Assembly (NCBI GenBank): GCA_965658745.1
Contig: CBFHTK010000010.1
Span: 57,302-121,301, forward strand
Direction: 5' to 3'
Source: JAHDFB01 sp965658745
GTDB taxonomy: Bacteria > Bacteroidota > Bacteroidia > Chitinophagales > Saprospiraceae
Length of the DNA stretch: 64,000 nucleotides
Positions 36,565-45,261 of this stretch are shown piece by piece. The position numbers and the translations under genes are program-made. The notes under the pieces were generated by a model. That model did no database searches and was not told where the DNA came from. It worked only from the letters and a program-made list of their open reading frames with translations. The stretch's first letter is position 1; each line of letters starts with the position of its first letter.

Positions 36565-37203
36565 CTAACGATATCTACAGGGCATATAAACATGTAAATG
36601 ATCGGCCGTACCGACATGACGAATCGTCTTAAATCCCATCAACCAATAATATCCTCTCAAAAGGGAATTTCGGAGTTCTGAACGACCCTTCGTCCTTAGA
36701 TCATGCGCATACGCAAATCCATCCTTTTGCTTAAAATGTAGAGATCGTGCATTTGTTTTCAATCCCATTTTAGAATAATCTTCAGGCATGCGCGATGCAT
36801 CAGTTACAATCGCTTTTCTGTCAAGCAGAAAAAGCGTGCTGCTTCCTAGTCTTAAAATCGGTTGAAGCGAATAGAACTCTTGATTGACCTCTGTAGTTTT
36901 AGAATTGGAAGTGGATAGAAAGACTATACCATATAGTACAAAGCCCCCGACAAAAACAAATGCAACAGCAAATCTGCGTCTCAAGTACTTCAAGCTGCTC
37001 GCCCTTCCTTTAGTGAATCTACCATAGACAACTGAGAAGTAAATAAACAGAAGGACTGCAGTGGCAATACTTGAAAAAAGTAACGAAATATAGCTAGAAT
37101 AACCTTGATTGAAATGCATGAATACCGCTCCTCTAATCAGCAAACAGAAAGGTAAGATTAGAATGATAGCGATCTTGCTAATATTATATAGAAAACTCAG
37201 CAT
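36565..37203 (-). CDS. Two-helix membrane protein with an M15-like C-terminal domain
   Basis: 212 residues from ATG 37203, which lies one base after the stop of the upstream gene; a longer reading frame inside that gene is unlikely. Two hydrophobic helices (about 5-30 and 40-62) and a third at about 83-103 precede a C-terminal domain of about 105 residues. That domain has SLHFKQKDGFAYAHDLRT and ADHLHVYMP, reminiscent of the SxHxxGxAxD and HxH zinc motifs of M15/hedgehog-fold peptidases, but the first H-to-D spacing is five residues longer than canonical. So the fold assignment is inference and catalytic activity is open. Operon partner of the DUF5916-like gene. Confidence 0.6.
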   Translation of the reverse strand: MLSFLYNISKIAIILILPFCLLIRGAVFMHFNQGYSSYISLLFSSIATAVLLFIYFSVVYGRFTKGRASSLKYLRRRFAVAFVFVGGFVLYGIVFLSTSNSKTTEVNQEFYSLQPILRLGSSTLFLLDRKAIVTDASRMPEDYSKMGLKTNARSLHFKQKDGFAYAHDLRTKGRSELRNSLLRGYYWLMGFKTIRHVGTADHLHVYMPCRYR

Positions 37204-37204
37204 A

Positions 37205-39400
37205 TTACAGTCTAAAAGTATAACTAAACTTAGCGATAAATACCTGCTCTGGAACTCCTCGATTGAAATCAGCTTGATCAACAATGATCTCAAGATCCGC
37301 TCGATTATTGTACACTAAAAAAAGATCAACCCCTTCTCGAGGATTATATCTAAAACGAATATTTCCCAATCCAACATTTCCTTCACTACTTGCTTGTAAA
37401 AATCCACTTAAAGATAGTTCGGTGCTGAGTGTATACAGAAATCGAAGTCTAGCCAACTGAACATATCGTATACTATTGGATAAACCATCTTCAATAAATA
37501 TCGGATTAAAATTATAATCAAGTCCTAGTGTAAGATCTGGAAAAACCACCCAATTTACTCCTTGTTCTACAGCAAGAAATCTGTGATTGAAATAATCACC
37601 TCCTCGCACTTGCAAATTATAATCAATTTGATTTACCTCAGGTGTTCCAAATTCAAGGGAATAAACTCCAAGGGAGTACAAGCCTTCTTGAATCGTCAGA
37701 CCACTCAATATTTCAATATCTTCAAAAAGTCGCTCTCGCCTAAAATATGAGAAGGCTGTGAAGTAATGTCCCGACCTCCATGAAACAACATACTCTGCTC
37801 CAATATTGGTTGTTTCATCTAGACCAGTATCGTTGTTCAAATAAGTAAAATTGTACATTCTGACATTGCGCTGCAAAATTCGACTACTTGGAGCGCTTTG
37901 CCATCCGTAACCTAGAATCCCAAACAATGAAGTATAATTCCCCCGCTCTTCAAAACCCATCTCTGGATTATAATCCTGCCCCATTCGACCAACAGCGAGG
38001 TCATAAGTGAATCCAGAGAATTGAAATTTTTCAAGATTAATCAAGAAACGAGATGGTCGCATGCTTAAAGGGTTATTCTCATAGCCATCAGTGAAAGATT
38101 GTGCCCATCTGACCTGAAAAATATTGTTTCCCTTTAATCGAAATGTTCCATCCAAGGCATAAACCGAATTATAATCACCGTTCTGCCCGATCTTGTTAGT
38201 CCCGATAACTCCTACATATGAATTATCATTTACAACTTTTTTACGCAATCGCAGTACAGAAAAATTAGTTTGTGGATTCCAATTATCATCTCTAGTCGTC
38301 ATATTAATCGCTCCAACATCATAGTCTCCGACTCGACCTGTCAATCGTGCTCCACCCCATATTTTCTCTAGTCGTCCATTATCATCGATGCCTATGCGTC
38401 TACTATAAAAGATACGACTTGATCCTCCTACTCGTAAATCAAAAATGGCTGACCTTTCTTGAAAGAACTGTCTCTTTTCAGGAAAGAAAAGGTTAAAACG
38501 ATCTAGATTAATCTGAGCATCGTCCGCCTCTACCTGCGCAAAATCTGTATTGAGCGTTAAATCCATTGTGAGATTACTCGTCACATTATATTTAACGTCA
38601 AGACCTGCATTTATCTCTGACCGATTCATGGCTTCAAATGGAGCTTTATCATCAACAACTCTGCTAGCACCTGCCAGCAAATAAGGTGTCACATAAACAG
38701 GTTTCTTAGCCTTTACCCCTTTCAACGTGACAGTTGCTGCAACGGAGGGCTTGAAAGGACTCCAGTCTCCCCATGCATTTTCAATTTCCGGCCACGTATC
38801 AAATTCATTTTTGGATGCGATTAATCGCATGACGATCAAGCCCATTTCGACATCTCCATCTTTGTCTTGGAATTGCAGAGAAGAAAATGGAATACGCATT
38901 TCAACTGTCCAACTACTGGTTCCAACTTCCGTCTTTACATCCCAGAAAGTATTCCAGTCATTATTTATTGGATAGCCACCTACTGCATCCTCCACAACTG
39001 TAAAATCTGACCTCAAAGCTGCAGGAGTAGTCAGAAACCCCAAGGCATTCTCTTTGTCGTGATATGAATCAATGATCAATCCTATGTAATCTGGCTTAAG
39101 TGAAAATTCGTCTCGCTTTCGACTTGGTGATTGAATATTTGCTCCTTGAATTTCGGCCGCCAGATACAAATACTGATCGTCGTACGCTAGGTAAATTCGC
39201 TCGTCTTCACTTGGTTTTTCTCCATTATACGGCACATGTTGTGTAGTGGGAAACAAGGGCATTTGCTTCCAAAACATTTCCTCGAGCTTTCCATCAAACT
39301 GGATTGGTTCAGGAAGTCTCGGAATTTCGACGCTTTGCGCCTCAAGCTGCAAGCACGCAAAGATCATCAACCATACAATAAATACCAGTCTTTTAAACAT
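37205..39400 (-). CDS. DUF5916-like outer membrane protein with N-terminal CBM9-like domain
   Basis: 731 residues. Signal peptide 1-21 (ends LEAQ). Residues about 30-225 form a CBM9/DOMON-like beta sandwich (IQFDGKLEEMFWKQM, DDQYLYLAAEIQG, WTVEMRIPFSSLQF). The rest is a DUF5916-type region with FFPEKRQFFQERSAIFDL and SRIFYSRRIGI, then alternating strands of an outer membrane barrel ending with the aromatic FIAKFSYTFRL. Such proteins are common in Bacteroidota; function is unproven, with sugar or haem binding by the N-terminal domain possible. The next gene begins one base after the stop. Confidence 0.85.
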   Translation of the reverse strand: MFKRLVFIVWLMIFACLQLEAQSVEIPRLPEPIQFDGKLEEMFWKQMPLFPTTQHVPYNGEKPSEDERIYLAYDDQYLYLAAEIQGANIQSPSRKRDEFSLKPDYIGLIIDSYHDKENALGFLTTPAALRSDFTVVEDAVGGYPINNDWNTFWDVKTEVGTSSWTVEMRIPFSSLQFQDKDGDVEMGLIVMRLIASKNEFDTWPEIENAWGDWSPFKPSVAATVTLKGVKAKKPVYVTPYLLAGASRVVDDKAPFEAMNRSEINAGLDVKYNVTSNLTMDLTLNTDFAQVEADDAQINLDRFNLFFPEKRQFFQERSAIFDLRVGGSSRIFYSRRIGIDDNGRLEKIWGGARLTGRVGDYDVGAINMTTRDDNWNPQTNFSVLRLRKKVVNDNSYVGVIGTNKIGQNGDYNSVYALDGTFRLKGNNIFQVRWAQSFTDGYENNPLSMRPSRFLINLEKFQFSGFTYDLAVGRMGQDYNPEMGFEERGNYTSLFGILGYGWQSAPSSRILQRNVRMYNFTYLNNDTGLDETTNIGAEYVVSWRSGHYFTAFSYFRRERLFEDIEILSGLTIQEGLYSLGVYSLEFGTPEVNQIDYNLQVRGGDYFNHRFLAVEQGVNWVVFPDLTLGLDYNFNPIFIEDGLSNSIRYVQLARLRFLYTLSTELSLSGFLQASSEGNVGLGNIRFRYNPREGVDLFLVYNNRADLEIIVDQADFNRGVPEQVFIAKFSYTFRL

Positions 39401-39404
39401 GGCG

Positions 39405-39437
39405 CAAAAATACGGTTTACTAATCGTCTTTTACAAA
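39405..39437 (-). promoter_or_regulatory. Promoter of the DUF5916-like gene, probably leaderless
   Basis: On the minus strand TTTG (39437-39434) and TATTTTTG (39412-39405) are 21 bp apart. The -7 box ends only 4 bp before the ATG at 39400, so transcription should start at or within a base or two of the start codon. Confidence 0.6.
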
Positions 39438-39570
39438 GGTGGCAAACATATGATATGACGGCTTGTGATTAAAACTAGAATGCGCGATTTCATCTACAAT
39501 GATTTAAACGTATAAGTGATTTTTTCTCAAATTATCTATCTCCATCAAGCTTAATAAAATAATATATCAT

Positions 39571-39578
39571 TATATTTG
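39571..39578 (+). promoter_or_regulatory. -7 box of tRNA-Met
   Basis: TATATTTG, identical to the box in front of tRNA-Val, lies 65 bp upstream of tRNA-Met. A matching -33 TTG was not found. Confidence 0.45.
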
Positions 39579-39642
39579 CGCCGCTTTTAGAGAAAAGATT
39601 TGCCAGTTTATCTGAATCTGTTTTCAAAAAAGCAAAAAGCAT

Positions 39643-39716
39643 GGCGTGGTAGCTCAGCTGGTTAGAGCGCAGGATTCATAATCCTGAGGTCGGGAGTTCA
39701 AGTCTCCCTCACGCTA
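39643..39716 (+). tRNA. tRNA-Met (anticodon CAT, elongator type)
   Basis: Acceptor GGCGTGG pairs with TCACGCT (G-T pairs at both ends), D arm TAGCTCAGCTGGTTAGAGC, anticodon stem CAGGA/TCCTG with loop TTCATAA, variable loop AGGTC, T arm GGGAGTTCAAGTCTCCC, discriminator A. The paired first acceptor position indicates elongator rather than initiator. CCA is not encoded. Confidence 0.94.
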
Positions 39717-39725
39717 CAGAGTAAA

Positions 39726-39755
39726 AGCCTTTGACTTTGTGTCAGAGGCTTTTTA
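39726..39755 (+). terminator. Intrinsic terminator after tRNA-Met
   Basis: AGCCTTTGAC (39726-39735) pairs with GTCAGAGGCT (39741-39750) around TTTGT, with one T-G pair, then T4. An almost identical copy lies 118 bp further on. Confidence 0.82.
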
Positions 39756-39788
39756 TTTATGACATGATTCAAACGGATATTTAAGAAC

Positions 39789-39836
39789 AGAGCGCCCGTA
39801 GGGAGGTCGGGAGTTCAGGTCTCTCTCACTCTACAA
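39789..39836 (+). pseudogene. Decayed tRNA-Met 3' half
   Basis: AGAGCGC (39789-39795) matches the end of the D arm of the tRNA-Met copy upstream. The anticodon arm is lost (CCGTAGGG instead). From 39804, AGGTCGGGAGTTCAGGTCTC and onward to CTACA matches the T arm and acceptor of the intact tRNA with three substitutions. The offset is 117-118 bp, so this is a degenerate tandem copy. With no D arm or anticodon it cannot function as a tRNA. Confidence 0.8.
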
Positions 39837-39844
39837 ATTTGAAA

Positions 39845-39876
39845 ACCTTTGACTTTGTGTCAGAGGCTTTTTTTTA
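39845..39876 (+). terminator. Second copy of the tRNA-Met terminator
   Basis: CCTTTGAC TTTGT GTCAGAGG, followed by ten T, repeats the terminator at 39726-39755 almost exactly. Only one outer stem base differs. Confidence 0.75.
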
Positions 39877-39921
39877 TTACCCCAGGAGAATTATGAGTAA
39901 GACACTATTTTGAACGGTAAG

Positions 39922-40632
39922 TTATGAAGCTTTGAAATCTGGACTGATCCTCTTCCCCTGCCACCTGAAGAAAAAATGAAATAAGACAATATTTGTCAAT
40001 CCAAATCCAAGAAAACTCAGCAGATAATAAGGCCAATCACCCATGATCAATGGATTCTCAACAATAGGTCTTTGGCAAAGAAATATATAATTCCCATCTA
40101 TTATTTTATTGAATATTGCCATTACTCCTAGCGTGCCTAATCCAAGGAGGAAGGCAGTGAGCCAGGCATTTGGTCGAATGGTTCGCTTTTTGACGACCAG
40201 CTGATAAAGTGCGAAAAACCAAATTAATCCGTGAGCTACGTAAAAGTCAATGTGAGTGAGCCAATTATAAATTGTCGTAATCTCCGGTGTTAAAAAGCTC
40301 TGAACGGCACCTCCCAAGCCCAACAAAAGCAGAAATTCATACCATCCTTGATGAAATCGAACTAGTAGAATAGCTCCTACTATTTGTGAGATTCCACACA
40401 ATTGAAGTGGCAAACAGTAACGAATATCCCAACTTCCTACATAGATATAGTAAATCTGCCAAGCGAGTTCTCTTAGTATAACAAACCAAACTAATCCAAT
40501 CTCAACTTTTCGCAGCTTACTCCATGGTAAGGTTGATAAATATCTCAGTGATAGCCATAGTACTAAAAGAGCGACAAATGTACTTATCCACCACAGTGGG
40601 GTAAAGGACTCAACAATGGTATGTTCGGCCAT
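39922..40632 (-). CDS. TIGR02206/YwaF-like integral membrane protein
   Basis: 236 residues with about seven membrane helices. ELAWQIYYIYVGSWDIRYCLP and LPLQLCGISQIVGAILL match the pattern of TIGR02206 (YwaF) proteins, as does HIDFYVAHGLIWFFAL. Function is unknown for the family. It stands alone on the minus strand with 105 bp to the next minus gene and follows the tRNA-Met relic. Confidence 0.8.
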   Translation of the reverse strand: MAEHTIVESFTPLWWISTFVALLVLWLSLRYLSTLPWSKLRKVEIGLVWFVILRELAWQIYYIYVGSWDIRYCLPLQLCGISQIVGAILLVRFHQGWYEFLLLLGLGGAVQSFLTPEITTIYNWLTHIDFYVAHGLIWFFALYQLVVKKRTIRPNAWLTAFLLGLGTLGVMAIFNKIIDGNYIFLCQRPIVENPLIMGDWPYYLLSFLGFGLTNIVLFHFFFRWQGKRISPDFKAS

Positions 40633-40738
40633 AAAGTTAGTCTGAAGTTAATTGAACTTCAAGATAAGAAACTAACTCGACTAAGAGATGAAAAATGATT
40701 TGAAAAATTGATCGACAAATGAATGGATACTGACTTTG

Positions 40739-40975
40739 CTACTTCAAAAAATCCCAGAGTCTTTTGAGTAATGGTGTTCGTCGAGTCACCGTGCTATTTT
40801 TAAGTCTTCGATTCATAGTTTTACCTGATTCTGAAAAGTCCTTTCCCGATTCTGTTTCTTGATCACTCGTTAGCAAAAGCTTCTTAGTATTCCCTTTAAA
40901 CAAGGAATTCTTGCGTCTTAACGCTCGATTATTTTTGAGCGATTTATTAGCACCTGCCATCGAACCTGAAGCCAT
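40739..40975 (-). CDS. Small basic protein of unknown function
   Basis: 78 residues, rich in Lys/Arg and Ser/Asn (SLKNNRALRRKNSLF, TVTRRTPLLKRLWDFLK), with no hydrophobic segment or cysteine. The N-terminus MASGSMAGANKSLKNNRAL is followed by a basic stretch; a nucleic-acid- or ribosome-binding role is possible but not shown. It has its own start and no overlap with any other gene on the strand, and I regard it as real with moderate confidence. Confidence 0.5.
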   Translation of the reverse strand: MASGSMAGANKSLKNNRALRRKNSLFKGNTKKLLLTSDQETESGKDFSESGKTMNRRLKNSTVTRRTPLLKRLWDFLK

Positions 40976-41043
40976 CTTACTATTTTTTTAATCAACCAAC
41001 AAGCGAAACATCGAGTTCCCCATATTCTCCGCATTCCTTAGTC

Positions 41044-41090
41044 ACATAAAAAAGGCCAATAACATATATTTCAATATTATTGGCCTTTAT
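41044..41090 (-). terminator. Intrinsic terminator after the trans-envelope protein gene
   Basis: AAAGGCCAATAA (41051-41062) pairs with TTATTGGCCTTT (41077-41088). On the minus strand the stem is followed by a T-run (41053-41048). It is 19 bp past the stop at 41107. Confidence 0.85.
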
Positions 41091-41106
41091 GCTTAGTTAG
41101 TTGCTT

Positions 41107-42621
41107 TTAAAATCTTACACCCATTGCAAGTCGTAATCCAACATCGAAGTATCGTTGCTGAAAAGGATGTTCATCTCTGATCCAATTTCCTGTATGATAT
41201 CGGATATCAGGACCAGCAGAAAAATGGAGTCCATTAGACATATAGCACCTTAGGCCTGCACTTCCTTGCACTTTGAAGCCTGTTGAAGCTCTGTAGATCG
41301 GACGCGTTTCATCATCAAAAGACACGTAATCGACATCATCAATCACCATAAACCCTTTTCTGAACGTTGTTAAATTTACAGATCCTCCCATGTCAACATA
41401 CAGTCCAAGGTTTGTACCCCAACCATATTCATATCCAATCGCAAAAGGCAGTTCAAACATCCTATGGTAGTTGAATGTTTCCGCTTGTAATGTCGTAATA
41501 GTTTCTATTTGTTGATTTCCTCTGATTGTATCAGAAACACCATTTGGTCTCAAAATAATTATCACAGGAACCTCGTCATCCGTAACTTGGATATCTTCTG
41601 AAAATAACATGAATTTCTCATCTATTTGACCGTACCCGACTCCCCCTTGCAGATAGAAGCCGCTATTAAACTGATACCGCCCGATAAGATTAACTTGAAA
41701 AGCCTCCAGGTAAGATTCTGTTGCTTTCCTGCGCGCTACCCATTCATCACCTGCTTCATTCGTTGTAGTATAAATTGGATTCGCATAAAATGGAATAACC
41801 TGTAGTTCAGGCATAAAGTAACCTCTATTAGAAGATCCGCCAAATGTTGGGCAGACCACTTTCTTAGGTAACTCAAACTTGGTATCAAAGTTAATATCGT
41901 ATTCTAGGTCGCTGATTTCGTTAACCAAAAAATCTTCATTTATCGTTGCTCTATTTTGGCTACTAAACGCATTAGAAGCTATCTCGCTGCTAGTCGATTC
42001 TTGCATACCATCTTGCTTACTAGCAAATTTCGCAGTGAGGGATTCAGGATCTTCCTGAGATACATCATTCTCAATTTCCTCAGAAATAGGAGGAATTGTA
42101 GAGGACTTACGTCCAAAAGGCGATTCTTCAGATGCAAGCTCGTTATTAGTTATTTGAACCGTTGGATCAGTTATTACACCATCGTTCAAATTTTCTGATG
42201 CTTCTTTAGAATTATTAGTAGATTCCACTGTAAGAATCTGTGTCGTTTTCACTAAATCTTCCCCGCTTTCATTCTCTTCTTGATCTACTACACTTATAGT
42301 GGTTGCTTCAGAACTATTAGATAAGGTTTTATCAAGATTGTCTTTTTGCAAGATACTCGCAGCTTCATTCCTTTGAGTAATTTCTAAATCACTTTGATTT
42401 TGAGAAACGCCGTACCAATAACCGATAGCTATTGCACCAATTACAACTGCTCCCAGTCCAAGCCACTTTACTAAAGCTGCACCACCAACAACGGCAGTTT
42501 TACTCGTAGCACTTGCACCTCCCACGCCATGTATTGAGTTCCACAATGCATCTGCATCGATACTAGATTCATAAGAACCCAACTTCTCATTTACAATTTG
42601 CTCTATTTTATCTTTTCCCAT
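41107..42621 (-). CDS. Putative anti-sigma-like trans-envelope protein with C-terminal beta-barrel-like domain
   Basis: 504 residues. The first 45 are cytoplasmic-looking (KIEQIVNEKLGSYESSIDADALWNSIHG), followed by one membrane helix at about 46-70 (LVKWLGLGAVVIGAIAIGYWYG). Residues about 75-235 are acidic, Ser/Glu-rich and probably unstructured. From about 255 to the end alternating strands with glycines (GYEYGWGTNLGLYVDMGGSV) and a C-terminal FDVGLRLAMGVRF resemble an outer membrane barrel. It overlaps the sigma factor gene by 19 bp, the arrangement of sigma/anti-sigma pairs. Sensor role is inference. Confidence 0.7.
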   Translation of the reverse strand: MGKDKIEQIVNEKLGSYESSIDADALWNSIHGVGGASATSKTAVVGGAALVKWLGLGAVVIGAIAIGYWYGVSQNQSDLEITQRNEAASILQKDNLDKTLSNSSEATTISVVDQEENESGEDLVKTTQILTVESTNNSKEASENLNDGVITDPTVQITNNELASEESPFGRKSSTIPPISEEIENDVSQEDPESLTAKFASKQDGMQESTSSEIASNAFSSQNRATINEDFLVNEISDLEYDINFDTKFELPKKVVCPTFGGSSNRGYFMPELQVIPFYANPIYTTTNEAGDEWVARRKATESYLEAFQVNLIGRYQFNSGFYLQGGVGYGQIDEKFMLFSEDIQVTDDEVPVIIILRPNGVSDTIRGNQQIETITTLQAETFNYHRMFELPFAIGYEYGWGTNLGLYVDMGGSVNLTTFRKGFMVIDDVDYVSFDDETRPIYRASTGFKVQGSAGLRCYMSNGLHFSAGPDIRYHTGNWIRDEHPFQQRYFDVGLRLAMGVRF

Positions 42622-43154
42622 TGGGTTTCTTTTTCAATTGCTAAAATTCGCTTTCTAAGAATCGCTTTTGCTCGTGCTAGATTCGATCTCGAAGTCGAAG
42701 CAGTTATTCCTAGTAAATTACTTATTTCATCATGTGAATAATGCTCCAAAACATACAGATTGAAAACAGCACCATACATTTCTGGCAATTCTCTTATAAT
42801 CACAAGTAGATCTTCCTCCATCAATTCGCCCAACACATTTGGCTGAACTTTGATTATCATTGCTTCGGGATCTGCTGATTGACTATAATCGAGATATTTT
42901 TTTCGTCTTCTCAGCGCCTCGTTTGCGACAATTCGACTCATCCAACTTTTAAGTTTTCCAGCTTCGTTGCGAAACTGATGCATTTTGGAAAAGATCTTGA
43001 TGTAGCCCTCTTGCAGGATATCTCGAGCGCTTTCATCATCCGGCATATATCTTCTACTGACTGTATACAAATAGCCCGCATATTTTGCCACTAATGCTTT
43101 TTGAGCTTCTGGCTTTTTGCGCAAGCAACCTTGTATAATTTGATTTTCAGTCAA
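42603..43154 (-). CDS. ECF-type RNA polymerase sigma factor
   Basis: 183 residues from TTG 43154. Family conservation begins there (LTENQIIQGCLRKKPEAQKALV); region 2 includes RRYMPDDESARDILQEGYIKIF and region 4 includes ELPEMYGAVFNLYVLEHYSHDEISNLLGI with the helix-turn-helix SNLARAKAILRKR. An ATG at 43268 would add 38 residues that look like translated intergenic sequence crossing a hairpin, so the start is uncertain. It overlaps the trans-envelope protein by 19 bp. ECF sigma factors direct transcription on envelope signals. Confidence 0.85.
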   Translation of the reverse strand: MTENQIIQGCLRKKPEAQKALVAKYAGYLYTVSRRYMPDDESARDILQEGYIKIFSKMHQFRNEAGKLKSWMSRIVANEALRRRKKYLDYSQSADPEAMIIKVQPNVLGELMEEDLLVIIRELPEMYGAVFNLYVLEHYSHDEISNLLGITASTSRSNLARAKAILRKRILAIEKETQWEKIK

Positions 43155-43227
43155 GTTGGATATTTTGAATAATTCAAGTGTGAGAATACTTCTTAAAGAT
43201 ATGGATTTTGCCGACACATTTTTAAAT

Positions 43228-43253
43228 GGAGGGGAGAAGACTAAGTCCCCTCC
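43228..43253 (-). terminator. Hairpin between the lipoprotein and sigma factor genes
   Basis: GGAGGGGA (43228-43235) pairs with TCCCCTCC (43246-43253) around a 10-base loop. It is GC-rich in an AT-rich setting, 32 bp after the upstream stop. The following minus-strand sequence is ATTTAAAA, not a clean T-run, so termination is possible but attenuation or an RNA processing site is as likely. Confidence 0.45.
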
Positions 43254-43284
43254 CCATTGGGCATCCATATATTTTATTCTATAT

Positions 43285-45063
43285 CTACTGTAGCAGTACG
43301 CTAAATTCAACAATCACTTGGTATTCATCGACACCACCTTGCCCTTCAGTTCCAATCATCGCGTCAAAACTTCCTTCAAATAGTCCTCCTGTACCTTCGT
43401 TTGTTGTTACATCTGCAACTGGACAACCAAAGTTTCCTCCATTTGGTCCTTGACAGAAGAAGTAGAGATTTTGAACAGCTGGATCGTTAGGATCCCAGAA
43501 ATTAAAGTTATTCATGTCAACATCACCAATCTGATTAGGCGTTGCCTCAAATTCCATTTGTAAATAAGTAGAATCTACATCAGAAAAAACTGACAAAGCT
43601 CCATTTGCAGTATTGTAAGAAGCCACATAAATGATCATATCCTTTTCATAACCTAATTCTGGGATTTCAATATGTATTAATTCTGTAATCGCATTACATA
43701 CTTCAACGTTCCCCAAATCTACATCTGCTCCTTCTTCTGGAATATTTAGATTAATTGGATCACTAGCTAACGAAGCATCTAGATCAAATCCTTTCAGAGT
43801 CAAATCAACTTCTTGACATAAAAGACCCGTCCAATTGAACACGCCATTTTCATCTGTATCTAAAACCAACAAATATGGTCCTCCTGTTACGTACACATAT
43901 CCATTTTCTACCGCTGCCCCGTCACAGTCGACGAGTACGCCATTTAAAGAAGATGTTGCATTGCTAGAAGCTACAATCGGATCCAATACCACATCATCAC
44001 TATATGGGCCTATTTCTGCCTCATATTCAATTTCCCAACATTGGTTATAAACCGCGATAGTCAATGGAAGGTCTTTTGGCACTTTACCACTAAACACACC
44101 TTCTTCATTCGTATATCCACCACCCGTTCCGACAGCATCGTTGTGAATCGTTATTTTAGCCCAATGTATTGGATTTCCTTCAGCATCTATGATCTGACCT
44201 TCAAGTTGAATCAGCGGAAACGGTGCGTCACAATTCCAAAATGAAAAGTGAGGAACTTCACCTACGTATTTGTCTCCCTGTAAAGTCGCAGTAGACTCTT
44301 CTACCCAATTACCTGTCGTCTCATCCATTGACCAAAGCGGAATGCTTGCCGGAGCTTGACCCAAAATCTCTGCAGGAACTGGCATGGTCAAGGTTGCAGG
44401 TGATCCTTCAACAAGTTGCAACGCTGTTCCTGAAGCTGTTTCAAGCTCAACAGCAACCATTCCGAAAGTCGCAAGTTGTACTGGATTACCTTCTTTATCG
44501 ACAGCTCTTAAATCACCTGGCATTTGCTCCAAAAGTAAATCTGCTGTTGGATCAATCCATTTAGCATAAACTTGAACCTCACCTGTAAATGCTGTTCCAT
44601 TTTCATACTGGATCGAATTAGCTGCAAAAGATACAGAAGCTCCATCATCAGTACTTACCAATCCACCAGTCGTGGATGTAAACGTTCCTACCAATTCCTT
44701 TCGAAGTAATTGAACTGCCACGAATGACTCTTTTCCAACTGTAGGATTAAATAACTTAACACCTAAATAGTAACCTTGCTTCTCAACTCGTAAAAGCGTA
44801 CCATTTTGATTAAATTCTTCTTTTTCAAATCTGAAAAACCCATTTTCATCAGTAGTAGTTTCTTCCGTACCTACTTTCACAAGTGCAGAAGCTACCGGAA
44901 TGTTATCTTCATCCGTAACCAAACCTCTTACCGCTGCTTCAACTTGAATCTCAGGATACGGATTATTTGTTTTCGTATCAACATCAATTATATCTTCTCG
45001 ACATGAACTGATAAATAGTAAAATTAATATAGACGCCCATCCTAAAAATCTTACTTGTTTCAT
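43285..45063 (-). CDS. Surface lipoprotein with carboxypeptidase-regulatory-like domains
   Basis: 592 residues. The lipobox LLFISSC gives C21. Residues about 45-115 form a CarboxypepD-reg-like fold (VRGLVTDEDNIPVASALVKV, DENGFFRFEKEEF). A 200-residue beta-rich region follows with VQLATFGMVAVELETASG, AILGQAP-like linker and WSMDETTGNWVEESTATL. Two more regulatory-type repeats begin LEGQIIDAEGNPIHWAKITI and SLNGVLVDCDGAAVENGYVY. It lies directly upstream of the ECF sigma factor gene. A diverged paralogue with a premature stop lies at 46064-47848. Ligand is unknown. Confidence 0.82.
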   Translation of the reverse strand: MKQVRFLGWASILILLFISSCREDIIDVDTKTNNPYPEIQVEAAVRGLVTDEDNIPVASALVKVGTEETTTDENGFFRFEKEEFNQNGTLLRVEKQGYYLGVKLFNPTVGKESFVAVQLLRKELVGTFTSTTGGLVSTDDGASVSFAANSIQYENGTAFTGEVQVYAKWIDPTADLLLEQMPGDLRAVDKEGNPVQLATFGMVAVELETASGTALQLVEGSPATLTMPVPAEILGQAPASIPLWSMDETTGNWVEESTATLQGDKYVGEVPHFSFWNCDAPFPLIQLEGQIIDAEGNPIHWAKITIHNDAVGTGGGYTNEEGVFSGKVPKDLPLTIAVYNQCWEIEYEAEIGPYSDDVVLDPIVASSNATSSLNGVLVDCDGAAVENGYVYVTGGPYLLVLDTDENGVFNWTGLLCQEVDLTLKGFDLDASLASDPINLNIPEEGADVDLGNVEVCNAITELIHIEIPELGYEKDMIIYVASYNTANGALSVFSDVDSTYLQMEFEATPNQIGDVDMNNFNFWDPNDPAVQNLYFFCQGPNGGNFGCPVADVTTNEGTGGLFEGSFDAMIGTEGQGGVDEYQVIVEFSVLLQ

Positions 45064-45261
45064 AATTGTATTTTTATTTTGTAATAATTAAGTAGCATTT
45101 TCATGCCTTCACAGTGTTTATACACCCAATAGAAACATTGCTGCGTTACTTTAAAAATAAACTAAAATTTCTGCACCAATAAATCTGACTCCACACTCTA
45201 CAGTTTTACTTTTACCTAGATTTGAAAACTATGAGTATCTTCCAAATAACAAACTACATAA

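Noticed and set aside
39789..39836. Second functional tRNA
   Set aside because: The D arm and anticodon arm are missing or replaced, so only a T arm and acceptor 3' strand remain.
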